This document shows positions 13,862-26,200 of a stretch of DNA of 64,000 bases, one piece after another. Location of the stretch: contig NC_037639.1 of NCBI RefSeq assembly GCF_003254395.2, positions 13,683,037 to 13,747,036 of the forward strand. Direction: 5' to 3'. The notes beneath the pieces were generated by a model. It saw only the letters and a list, made by a program, of their open reading frames with translations, searched no databases and was not told the DNA's origin. The DNA comes from Apis mellifera (Eukaryota; Arthropoda; Insecta; Hymenoptera; Apidae). The position numbers and the translations under genes are program-made. Numbering within the stretch: position 1 is the stretch's first letter; each line of letters opens with the position of its first letter.

Positions 13862-14290
13862 TCATTCATCAATTTCATCACCGTTTGCGATTGACTAAAT
13901 CGATTACTTTCCCTTAAGTCACATAACAATAAACGTTCTGTCTCACTTTAAAAAAAATTATTTCGAAAACAAATTCCTTCTATAAATTATTCGTTTCGTA
14001 TGAATCTTTTCATCGCTCGTCGACAAACGATTATTCCTCATTAACGATCATCATCATTAACGTCAAAATTAATTACGTTTGGAAAAAAAAAATATCACGA
14101 GATATTTTACGATAATAACACCGCCACCTCCATTCGAGGGATGATCTGAAAAGCGCACCGTTTGCCAGATCGTGAACAAGTGACGTGTCGCGACTCGCTC
14201 CTGAGTTCCTCGCGCCCATCTACCACGCACGTAACCAACCCTCCGCTTTAATCTACATGAACCCTTCACATAAAATATCACATATCTCGC
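13862..14290 (-). promoter_or_regulatory. Probable 5' UTR/promoter region of receptor copy A
   Basis: The sequence upstream of the receptor ATG rises in complexity and G+C between about 14100 and 14260, in contrast to the flanks. A noncoding first exon or promoter is likely here; the exact start of transcription is not visible. Confidence 0.35.
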
Positions 14291-14548
14291 TAATTCTCAT
14301 CACCAAGAAGAATTTTTATATATACATTTTATATATTTTATTTAAGTTGTTACCTGCAAAAATTTATCATTCGCAGATACATCTCAATGTTTTTGTATTC
14401 CAGAATAATGATATAAAATTACACGCGTAGATAAATTGAATCTTCCGATAAGACGATAAGCGACGATAAGTTTTCATTTAAATCGAAAAATTGAAAATTT
14501 TCTTCTGAATATTCTCGTTTTCTTTTATCCCTTCTTCAAGTATAATTT

Positions 14549-14601
<53 letters not shown>

Positions 14602-17368
14602 GAAAATTTATTTATTCACTTGATCATTTCGCTCGATCACGTCAAAAAGAATAAATAAATAAATGAAATGAATGAAAACGTTATTACTCGAATACATTGC
14701 GAAGATTTGGCATCATTTGATCTCCTTAAGAGGAAAATTCCAAGCTGTGCGTGAAGAGCTCGTTAAGATCTTCGTTATTAGAAGTTTATACTTGGGTTGT
14801 TATGAATGATCTTAAATCATACCGATACGTGCAATTAATATCACCTAAAGTCGAAAACAACATCAAAGGATACATTTAATGCTCATTTAAATTATATTGT
14901 TCAATATTGAAAACCACCTTCATAATGTCAAAATATAAATTTATTTCGGTTCATGTTATACAAAGAATGTCATAGTTTCTCATATAATCAATAAACATTC
15001 CTATATGTTCGATCTTGATTTCAACAAGTTTTTTTTCTTTTTCAATCTTGTTTCGCGTCTCTAAAATTTGTATTCCGTATTATGTTGTAATTATTCACGA
15101 ATCTTCCATCTCTGAATATTTTTTGGATTAGTTTAGGTATCTTATCTTTTACGTTTCTAATTTTTGCATTTATTTGTATAATTCTTTCGATAATTCCGAA
15201 AGAATTCCGGAATAAAATATAGAATAACCTTCGTTATCTTTTCTTTATTTAATTGTTAGATTCAGAATCGGTATTTTGAAGGAAAAACTGAACTACATAT
15301 TTTTTTTTCGATTTTTTTGTCAAAGATTTCACCAACAAGTATTTTCTCTTTTTATCACGGTTAAATTTAGCAATTTCATTCGCATGTTTCGGAAGATGTA
15401 TCTGATTGAAATGGCAGAGCAAGAAACGATCTTCATATTTGAAAGGTTTTTCTATTGGCGAAGTACACGAATCGAGGATTAAAGTCAACATGCCAAGAAT
15501 AAAAATGTAGAAAATGAACTGAAAAATATATGATGGCTTGACATTGAAATAGATCACAATGTAATTATTTTTTTTTTAATGTTAATAGTAAAAGTAATAA
15601 AAAAAAAGTGAGAAATAATTTTATTAGATTATATATAATGAATGAACGTGGACAAAAACGAAAACAGAATACGAAACAAATTCCTATTTTCTTTACGACA
15701 CGTATTTCGCGCTTTACCTTTGAAGTCTTCTTACCGTGTACCGAGATAATAGCATTACGTTTCCTTTTTGTCCTTATTCAGTTTACAAGGAAGTATTTAG
15801 ATAAATAGTAGATTAGAAAACGTTGAGTCTGAAAAGTAAAGAGGAAAATCAATAAAATATTGGAGGATATGAATAAAGTTTAACAAGTTATTCAATACTA
15901 ATTACGTAAGAAAATAATATTACCCATTGCAATGATTTTTCTCCCGTTAATTGTATGAAAATTATTCGAATAATGCACGTGTATATCGAGAATAAGCATT
16001 CGACTATCACAAAGATGAGCAATTTTATCAAAGAGTAGAAAAATTCTATCAAATCGAACATTATTTTTTCGAACACTGCCACTTTTATGTTCTTCAGATA
16101 TTGTCTCTAACATTCTTTGTGATGGAATATCGTGGACGGAAAATTGTAAGGAAAATTCGATTCAGGTTATACCATTCATTTTGACAATTTGGACAGACGA
16201 AATTGCTGACACATTCATTTGTTCATCATTGGTAAGAATTATTTTCTAGATCAATTTAAGAGACAATATTATTGGACACTACTACTGTATTATTTTGCGG
16301 ATAGATGTTTAGGTTTTTTTCATCTTGTAAAATAGAAAAAAAAAATATATAATTTTTTTAATTTTAGAACTAGAATTAATTTACAACACGATTGTCCGCA
16401 AATTCCATTAAATAAACTGTAAAATTTTTTGTTGATCATACGTGAACTCGAGAAATGAATATTTTATAACAACATAACTTTAATTTTCATGATGATAAAC
16501 TTTATACAGACGTAACTTTATCATATTTTCTTCGTCCACGTTTATTACAAAGTTTGAACTTGTCAATCAATATTTAAAACTCTCTGGAAATTAATTAAAT
16601 TCTGTTTCTCGGTTAAACAATTCTTGAAAAAGTTTCGTTAAGAATGCACTATTTTTAAATATTCAAATAACGTTCATCGTTTCGTAGTAATAGTATTATT
16701 ATGAATTTTATTATATATTTTTCACGTTCTTCTCATATTTATTTCATTAACTTCTTCTCAATGTGGAGATATATATATGAAAAAGAGAAATAAATAAATA
16801 AAAACAAGGAATTGAAATAAAATGAAGAGAATATATTTGCAATTTAACTTTGTTAATAAATAAAATATTTTTAATATGTTTGGAATATTTAATAAAATAA
16901 TTTAATGGAAAAAGTAGTCATATATTAAGAAAATTTTATAAGATATATTTCTCATGGTCCCAGACATTTTTAAATTAATTTCCTGAAAAAGATTCGTCTT
17001 TAACAAACACATTTAATAGTGTCGACATTCTTTGATACAGGAAGCCACTCTTTGCTCACGCTTCTAGACGCTAAGAGATTTATATTCGTCTTTCTTATAG
17101 AATTTCTGCTTTATAAAAATGTTGCTATAAAACATGACGAAAAAATACTATTTATTTATGTCTATCTTGTGTACATTACGAATTTCACAATTTACTATTA
17201 AAACTACTTTTAAACTAATTACTAATCGAATAAAAATCAATTTAAAAATACAATATACATATATATATCGTCAGATAAATAAATAAAATGGATGCTTAAC
17301 TTAAAATTACCTTAATTTAACATTATTTTATATACAATAATTTAATATCTAAAAATGTACAATTTAAG
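14291..17368. other. Spacer between the two receptor genes
   Basis: It contains a long (TA)n tract at 14552-14599. Two minus-strand open frames exist (15249-15557, 102 aa; 15888-16082, 64 aa). The second starts with a hydrophobic segment reminiscent of short-chain dehydrogenase N termini, but no intact gene can be assembled. Sequence just below 17369 is the 3' UTR of receptor copy B. Confidence 0.5.
14552..14599. repeat. (TA)n microsatellite
   Basis: An uninterrupted alternating T/A tract of about 48 bp between the receptor genes. Confidence 0.95.
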
Positions 17369-20300
17369 TTACAAAATGCTGCTAGATGTAGATATGGATT
17401 TTTCGTCTTTCGTTTTGCATTCTAAATTTTTGTTCTCCCATTTTTCTTGCGCGGAATGCATTCGATTGAGAAGAGGTCTCGACGTGGAATCCTCTTTCTT
17501 CAGCATATATGATTTACGAGAAACATTATCGTTCATGTTTTTATCTCTACCATCGTTTTCTTGACTTGGTGTAAATCGAAACATTTCTTTCGCTTGATTA
17601 ATAGTGTATCTAAAATCATAAAAATCATAAAGTATATTAAATGACATACAGAAATTATTATTATTTATAAAACTTTCTTTTGTGTCACCCGCGTTAACAA
17701 TGTTACTACCTCATAGAACATTTGAAGCTTGAATTTCGTTCTTTATCGCTCGAACTGTTGTTACATATTTGAGACTCTCTCGTAACCCAACTTCTTCTGC
17801 CTATTATCCTCGTTTTACAACAAATTGTTTGTTTGAATGCATTTCTGTACTTTATGCTCATCAAATTATATAAAATGGGATTTATAGTTGTACTGAAATA
17901 ATAGAGACATCCGCTTAAAATATATAGCCATTCGTTCAAGTCTGGATAATAATCAGATTCTTGCGCATAGACGTAGAGTAATCGCTGAGTGTGAAAAGGA
18001 GCCCAGCAAATGAAAAATAATATAACCACGGCACCTAGAACAACGATTGTGATTTATGTTTTTTGTAAAAAAAAAAAAAAAGAAAGAAAGAAAGAAAAAG
18101 AAGTTAAAATTAAAAAAAATCCAAAGATAATATCTTACTTAACATTTTAATCACGGATTTTCGAGATTGAATTTGTCTCGAATCTCCGTGAATAGCGCCT
18201 TGCACCACAGAGTTCAAAGTATCTTTCGTACTATTTCTGATTTTCAAACCCATTCTAGTATACACCACTAAGATAATTAGCATTGGTATCAAGAAGAATA
18301 TGATAGTACTCAACTCGTACAAAGGGAAATCAGGCATATATGGTAAAAGCATAGCGCAAATCGCGGAATCGGCCGAATAATTCCCTGACTCTAAATAATT
18401 ATACATTTTTTCAAACTTATTGAATTGTACATTTAGAAATGGTGAATAAAGTGATGCATTAAAGTTTAATTAACCTGGTGGATATTCGACCAAGTTGACT
18501 TTCGTATAAATTGCAAATGGTATGGCAGAAATCAGTGCAATCAACCAAGCAGCTAAAATGAAACGTATCGGTCTTTTGAGACCGCTTATAGTATAAACAC
18601 GAAGCGGATGACAAATAGCCAAATATCTTTCCATAGAGAAAGCTACTATCGTAAGAACTGATACATAAGAAGACCTATTAAGTAAAGTGAAATTTTAAAT
18701 AGAAATCAGCGATATATAATTTTTTTTTAGAAATATTATTATTACATTAATTTATTAAAAGATATATTGCTTACATTTCCGATACGTATGCTCTGATTTT
18801 GCAAAGGCTGACTCCTAGAACCCATGGATATTGTTGCCAAAACAGGCTCAGCTCATTAGGCAATCCTGAAAGCGAGATATCAGACAAAGCGCTATAACAA
18901 TAGAATAAATTGTCGGATGACAATATCAATAGATTAAGATATTTTATTTCGATCGTATTAACACTTAGTATGTTTTTTATTATTATATTTTTATATGTAG
19001 TTATCTGTAATTTATTTCTGCAATGACCACGCGATTGACGTCAAACATCTATATCGGAACAATTGAGAAACGTATATATCTTCCTGGTACACAAACTCAT
19101 TTTCTCGATTTACAACTGATTAAGCTTGAAAAGTAATTTACACGTAGACGTCACGTTGAAATTAAAGAGACAAGAAGTTATAGCTCCCATGTTGAGATTA
19201 AATATTTACTATACAATTTCAAAAATTGTTTATCTTTCAATTTTTTAGATCAGTAATTGCTTATCGATTTGAAGCTAATTATCAAGTGAAAATTTATTCT
19301 CGGATTTTGTATATTAATAATGGAAAAATTAAACGATATGTGTTATTTAGACCAATAAATAATTGAATTAAATGTAAATAAATGTTTTTCGAATAAATGT
19401 TAATTACAAGTAATGTCTATATAATCACATTTAATATTTCATAAAATCGGTAACATGATATCGATCATACCGAATGTATATGTAAGCATTATATATTTTA
19501 TCGCAATTTTATTTGATGATAATTCGATTTTTTTTCTATCTTTCAAATTATACCGAAATTAGTTTTTCATAATATACATATTTACACGATAATTTTTCCA
19601 CGATTTGACCAAAAATTCAATGTTTCACGCGGTATTTAAATTTCATTATAGTTATGTAAATGATGTTCTTATCGTTTCATATTATCCTCATCTTTAATTT
19701 CGAATCTAATTCAAGTAACGAGTGCACGATTAAAATTTGAAAAAACGTGTAGTAGTAAACGTTCATAACTACTTCAAATCTTTTAATTTGTCAAAAATTG
19801 TTTCGTCGAAGAAACAAACACTCTTGCGCGTCTTCAATTTTTATCCCAACAAATTCTTACAATGACGTAAATAAAAACGACGTTACGATCAGCAAACAAT
19901 TCATCGAGTAGATAACAATCGCTCGTGTACACATTAGACGAAGATTAATTTAAAGCCTTTACCGTCAAATTTCAACAAAGGTAAAACGGTCTCAATCTAA
20001 ACATCATAGTCTAATTCGTAAGAAGAATCTCTGTTAATTACTTACTTAACATATTCCGCTCTTTTGTGTATAATGCTACTAATTTTAATTGAAATACCGT
20101 CCATTTGGCGCAATTTAATCGGATAAATATCGTTTTAAGGATCAACGTAAATCTAATTTCGGTTGATTAAATCAATACTTATATAGGGATTGCGCTGTAT
20201 TTTCGCTTATCTTTATTAAATGTCTATCGAAGTTCATTATCTTCATATTGCTCCTTCATAAATTGTTTTTACGAAGAAGGAGAATGAAAATCGACATGGT

Positions 20301-20613
20301 ATCATATCGATACGAGCAAACATAAACGACACTCACCCAATACAAGTAGAATAAGGTCAGATATGGCCAGACTGAACAAGTAGTAATTAGTGGCCGTTTG
20401 CATCGCAGGATTTTTTATGATTACGGTACATGTGGTGATGTTCCCGAAAATACCAGTTACAAAAATTATCATATATATTATGGTGAGCGGTATCACCATC
20501 CTCATAGATAAATATTTAGGTCCAAGTACTTTGGCCAAATATTCCGCTTCCGTTAAATTCTTCAAGTCCCAGTTCTTCCAAAAATCATAAGAATCATCGT
20601 CCGACGTTTCCAT
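17369..20613 (-). CDS. Pyrokinin/CAPA-class neuropeptide GPCR (copy B)
   Basis: This is the tandem paralogue of the preceding receptor. Six coding exons join in phase to about 461 aa: 20337-20613, 18775-18865, 18475-18674, 18139-18390, 17710-18034 and 17369-17609. Exon 2 is 91 bp, exactly as in copy A, and intron positions match throughout. The intracellular end of TM3 reads MERYLAICHPLR, TM6 FFICWAPFHTQRLLYVY, and TM7 NPILYNLMS. TM1-TM2 carry GNITTCTVII and LAISDLILLVLG. The C-terminal tail is basic and acidic and ends SSSIL. The donor after exon 3 is the weaker GTTAAT. Intron 5 contains a poly-A/(GAAA)n tract. Both copies keep all GPCR hallmarks, so neither is a pseudogene. Drosophila also carries an adjacent pair of pyrokinin-2 receptors; one-to-one orthology is not established here. 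Confidence 0.87.
18067..18100. repeat. A-rich (GAAA)n simple repeat
   Basis: A poly-A run followed by four or five GAAA units lies in intron 4 of receptor copy B, close to the acceptor side of the fourth and fifth coding exons. Confidence 0.85.
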
Positions 20614-22514
20614 AATGAAACTTTCACGTTTGTCGATGAAATTTTTCTCCCTTTATATCAAACGGAATCTTTCGCTAAAAAAAATCGGATATCGGATGGC
20701 CGAATATTTGAAATCAAAAATGGTGCATATTTACGTTACAGAAAATAAATTTCTATAACAATTCTAAGAATAAATCGTGATCATGAAAATTATTATCACC
20801 GGTAAATACAATATCCTGTTGATAATCTGATGACGAATCAACAAATTGCGATCTTTATAATCATTAATAAGTCACCAGTTTAAGACAAATCGAAGAAATT
20901 CCTTCGTGAAATTGTTTCACTTCGCATAAAATAGCAGAAAGATATTGCTTTTTGATATTCACTTCATCTAAATTAAGTTGTAGATTGTTCAATTTGTCAT
21001 TTCGATTTTGAAAATTGAATTTCATGTACTTTTGCACGAACATTAAGTCCATTATTTCTTGTTAATGTTCCACCGTATACTTCCATTTTTATTCTTTCAG
21101 ATAACGATATATTTGGATTTCCTCACGAATAAAAATACACAATATAATTAAACAATAGAAAAATTTTCAAATTATCGAATTATATAATATTATAATAAAA
21201 ACAAAACACTTGCACAAAATTCCACGACTTTTATGTAATATAATGTATTTCGGTAATGTACTTTATTTATTATTTTATAAAAATATGTAAATGTAGAATT
21301 ACAAGAAAGGAAAAAGAATTTAGAAACAATGCACGGTGATAAATAAACGGTATATCTTTCAGCACGTAAATCGATCTCATTAACATAAGAAAGAAATCAA
21401 AATAAATAATCCAAATAAAGGAGAAGACAAATTGAAGCTAAATCAGCCAATCATCACTGTTGGAAACAAACTACTGTACTGTACGAGTGAACGCAACATT
21501 CTTAACGATCGGACACCTTTCGTCGTAATAATCTCATCTCTTGATTTTGTGATAAGAAAATCACTATAATATTTCATTAAAATGTTCTATTCGATTTAAG
21601 ATTTTTTTCCATATTCAATTATTATACTCCAAACTATCTTGAAATGCACTGATTCGTATATTTATTATTATTAATTAGATAAAATTAAAGAATTGAAGGA
21701 ATAAATTTTTTTCTCTATTTTTTTTTTTTTATATTTTTATAAATAGCGAAATTATCTATTATTTAAAGTATCTTATTAAATTTAAAATATCTTATTTCCA
21801 ATAAAATTAAATTTACATCCAATGGACAAATAGCATTTATAAATCGCAAAAAAAAGTTTAAACAAAATAGAATATAATGAATATAAAAATTAATTATAAA
21901 ATAAGTACATTTATTACTATGTCACTGTCTTATCTATATGATCATGATTCATTAAACATAAAAGAATTTTCGATTTACAATGCAACAAGGAGATATGATG
22001 ATATTTTACGATTCATGTAATTTATAAGACTATTAAAAAATATTATTCTGTGATACAATATTTATAATACAATATCTATTTAAAAAATCTTTTTTATTTA
22101 AGAAAATTATCTTTATTTTAAATATTTTTTTTTAAAGAGATGAAATTTTCAATATATTAAAAGTAGACAGGATTTTTCAATTTTATGGTAAAACATAATT
22201 GACAAAAGAAACATTATGTATCATATTGCAAAATATCGTATTAATCGATAAGATTAACCAGACAATGCAGCGATAATTTCTTCGATAACATTTGACTTCG
22301 TTAAATCATATACTTTTTTTTATTATTATTATATAGAAATTTTTATTATTATTATTATAGAAATAAAATATTAATTTGTAGACAAGTTTCAAATAAAATA
22401 TAACACATAATTCTAAAAAATATTTATTTTATCTTTTTACAAACAATTTTGTATATAAATACTTTCGTATATAAATATTATATACTTATTACTTATAATA
22501 TCATTACAAAAACA
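20614..22514. other. Region upstream of receptor copy B
   Basis: No confident gene. Two short overlapping minus-strand frames lie at 20864-21086 (see findings). A more complex block near 21420-21540 contains a CCAAT motif and may hold the receptor promoter or a noncoding first exon. The rest is AT-rich; sequence just below 22515 is EIF1AD 3' UTR. Confidence 0.45.
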
Positions 22515-23060
22515 TTAACAAGAATCAGATTCTTCAGAACTTATATTACTGGTATTATCTATCCTATTTTGAAATAATCTATTTCTATTATTATTTATAA
22601 AAAGATCATCTTCTTCGTTATCACTATCTTCCTTAATTGTTCTTTGTTTCGAATTTGAAACTTCATCAAATTCTTGGGGCCAACAGTTTTGTTCTCGATA
22701 CCATTTTTTATGTTCCTGTAGTAAATAAGTTTTATTTTTAAAAAATATTTTTAAAAAATATTCACAAAAAAATATGTTTACTATGATGCATACTCGAGTT
22801 AATATCTTAACAATTTCAGCTTTCACTTTGGCCCCTTCTGGAATTGGTTCAACCAATACAAAATCTCCTTGCTTTATCCAAATATTTTTTCTAAATTTTA
22901 CTGGCATAGATATGAGATATTGAATTCCAGCTGGATCAATAACTTCGTGAAGATTATTGCCGCATGATTTTACAATTCGAACTATTGACTGCGATTCTGT
23001 AGGAATGCTGAAATCTTCGATTTCTTTGACAATATACTTTCGTTTGCTTGCTTTCGACAT
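22515..23060 (-). CDS. EIF1AD: EIF1A-domain-containing protein (EIF1AD)
   Basis: This is a small S1/OB-fold protein related to translation factor eIF1A, of the EIF1AD family (nuclear; precise role poorly defined). Two coding exons, about 22794-23060 and 22515-22715, give 155 aa. The start MSKASKRKYIVKEIEDFSIP is the canonical family start; an in-frame upstream ATG at 23087 is not needed. The OB-fold core includes IVRIVKSCGNNLHEV, YLISMPVKFRKNIWIKQGDF and VLVEPIPEGAKVKAEIV. The C terminus is acidic and Ser-rich. The single intron is 78 nt by length arithmetic and lacks an in-frame stop, so unspliced RNA would remain open. The ATG is only about 230 bp downstream of the stop codon of the polymerase gamma gene on the same strand. 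Confidence 0.9.
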   Translation of the reverse strand: MSKASKRKYIVKEIEDFSIPTESQSIVRIVKSCGNNLHEVIDPAGIQYLISMPVKFRKNIWIKQGDFVLVEPIPEGAKVKAEIVKILTRVCIIVNIFFCEYFLKIFFKNKTYLLQEHKKWYREQNCWPQEFDEVSNSKQRTIKEDSDNEEDDLFINNNRNRLFQNRIDNTSNISSEESDSC

Positions 23061-23289
23061 TTTAATCTGTAAAATCAAAATAAACAAAAAATTTTATATA
23101 CATTACGTTTTAAAACAAATTTTCATTTTTTTTTATCATTATTAGTTAATATTATTCAATGATTTTTAATGAACACATCATTTTTATATTTTTTTTATAT
23201 TAATTATATTTTATTTATATCAATTTTATATTAATCTTTATTTTTATTTTTCGTATTTATTATATATTATATTAATTAAATTCAATATT

Positions 23290-26200
23290 TTATTGTTTTG
23301 CAGTCCATGGTCCCAAAGAACCTTTAGATTTATCAATAGCAGACCATATATCCAAGCTTTCTCCTGGAGGAATTTCATACTCATTTTTTAAACCATGAGG
23401 ATTCGATGGCGTAATACAATCATTTTCAGGTTCTTTACGTAAAACCGTATCTACTTCTACAGAAGTAAAAAATGCTACTGACATCGGAAGATCATTCATT
23501 CCCAATCTTGATGCACAAAATGATCGAGTTAAAAGATTAGTAATATGCATGGCAAGCGCTGCATTGTATTTATATTTTGACGGCACTAAATAACGCACTT
23601 CATCATGAAATGATAAACAAAATCTGGCATGATCTTTCATAAGCCATTTCATCGAAACTAGCATTAAATGTAAAAAATCGACTGCTCCACTCTGCACTAC
23701 CCAATTTATTTTTGTAGGTAAAAATTTTTCATCATTTACTGAACTTTCTAACGCCACAGTTAATCTAGAGTTCAAAAAAGGTGTAACAGGATGAGGATTA
23801 CATGCGATTTCTTCCAATCTATTAAACATTGCAGATTCTGAACCACCAACCCATTTATTTTTCTCAAACATTTCTGATATTATTTTACCATGTAATTTTG
23901 ATAGTTTGTATGCTTCGTATGATGAATAAAGTTTATCATAATCATTATTATTATTAATATATTCAGGTTTTAATTTATAAATCTTTTTTCCTTTTGTCAT
24001 AGTAAACATTTTTCGAGATTTTAACGTAGCTTCACTATCTGTCATGGACGGATTAAATTGTTTCAAGAGTGTTTCGGCAAATTTTTGGCCGGCACCATAA
24101 ATTCTAGCGTAATTGATAATTTTAGCTTGATTTCTAGAAATTCCAATTGCTTTAGCAGTAACACTATGCATATCAGTTTCATTAGCTTTAGTACCAATTA
24201 ATGTCATCCAGCCAAATGGTGTAGCTCCATGAATTTTTTTGTAATAAGCATCACCTATTATGGACGAAATCCACAATTCTTGACTATCAACATCAGCTCC
24301 AACAATATTATATCCTGGTGGTGCTTGAATCATTGCTCGTAATTCAGAACCGACACGTTCAGTATCGGAGTTAGATGCAGTCATCCATGTAGGTTCTACT
24401 GCTCGCCTAGTTAATGTCCCACATACAGCTACTAAAGGTAAAATTGCCCCATAACACATTGATTTTTTAGAACTTTTAATACTACATGATAAATATGATT
24501 TCTCAAACCATATTGTAAATTGTGACATAATTCTATCTCTATTATTTCTCCAATATGATACCATTCTAGCTATTTTCAATATTTCTACAGCATCTCTGTC
24601 TGAACTACCCAATATATTTTCCGAAAATTTATTCAAAAAATGTTTGCTCAAAGGATTACCAACATTATAATTTTTCCCATCTTTATGAGGCAATTTAAAA
24701 AAATAACAGCAGTTATCTATATTAGTATCGCACCAATGTGCACTGCCTTTATAAATATCAGTTGATTGAATATTAGGATTTTTCTTTTTGTTATACCAAA
24801 ATTCAGTTTTATGTAGATCTTTTTCCAATTCTTTATTCATTGTTGACATTGTGTCATCACATATTTCATCTGATAAATATTCTTTTTTAGGTAAAGCACA
24901 TTGAGCTAAAAGCTGTTTTAAAGGTATTTTAGTTTTAATATTTAAATCATTAGTATGAGGAACTAAAATACCCCAACCTTTATTTTTTATGTAATGTAAT
25001 GGAAAATTCTCCCATGTCAAATTTAAAAGTTTTGGAACAATTTGCTTAGAAATGCTTATGTTTTGAGGACCTGGAGACCAATTTTCATCATTTATTTTGA
25101 AACAAAGTTTTCGATACCAAGCAGGATATCCTGACATATGTGGTAATTTTAAAGGTAAAAACTTTCTTGTCTCTGTCAAGTAAGCAAATTTTTTTTCCAA
25201 AGGATCTTCTTCATCTTCATCATCTGTTAAATAACTTTGAGTTTTTGTTTCTTTTTTTCTTTTTGCATTTTGTATTTGAGATATATTTTTTAAATTTTTT
25301 TTTAAAGATTGTGTTTTTACTTTAACCATTTGTGTACTCCAGTCTTCATCCCACATCCATAAATCTTCTTTATATTTTTTATTATGCAAAAGTTTACAAA
25401 CAGCATTAGCTCTTTTAGTAAGAACAATTTTTGTTTCATAATTTAAATCTTCAAATGTAGTCTCTGATTCATTTAAATATTTTTTCCAATTAGAATTTAT
25501 TGGCAGATATGCAGTACCAAGCTCTAACATTCCTGCTAAAGTAACAGGATGAGGAAATCTTTCTTCAAAAATAGGAAATAATTTACATAAAACATTATGA
25601 GTTGCAATTACATCATTTGCACAATAAATCATCAAAGAATTAAAATCTTCTTTAATGTTTTTCAAAGTTCCATTTATAAATACTTCTCTGACATTTTTAT
25701 TTATTTCAGAACCACAATAAAATTTGTGAATATCCGCCAAATTGTTTAATGAAGTTTGCATCTCTAAATTACATTTTTCTTCTGTATTCTTTGTAGAATT
25801 TAAAATAGATCTCTGATAACTGTTAATTCCACCAATACATATATGAAGTGACATTGTATCAATAAATCTTAATCCTGTTTGTTTCAACCAATATTGCTCT
25901 TTAATTTTACTTCTATCAAATGATACATTATGACCAACTATAATTTTTGGCTTTTTATGAAAAGAAGTTAATTTTTCACCACGTTCAGTAATTATACTTT
26001 CCATTGGTATTAATTCATCCATAGTATATTGTTTTCCTTCAAAGTTTCTGCTTACACCATCAATTAGAGATTTTGATACCCAACCATACCATGCTTTATT
26101 AGTTACTGCAGTTGCTAATGTTGGTAAAGAACCTTCTTTAATACAAACTTCTACATCAAAAATAATAGCATCTTCTAAAGGATAATCTACTTTTTGTATG

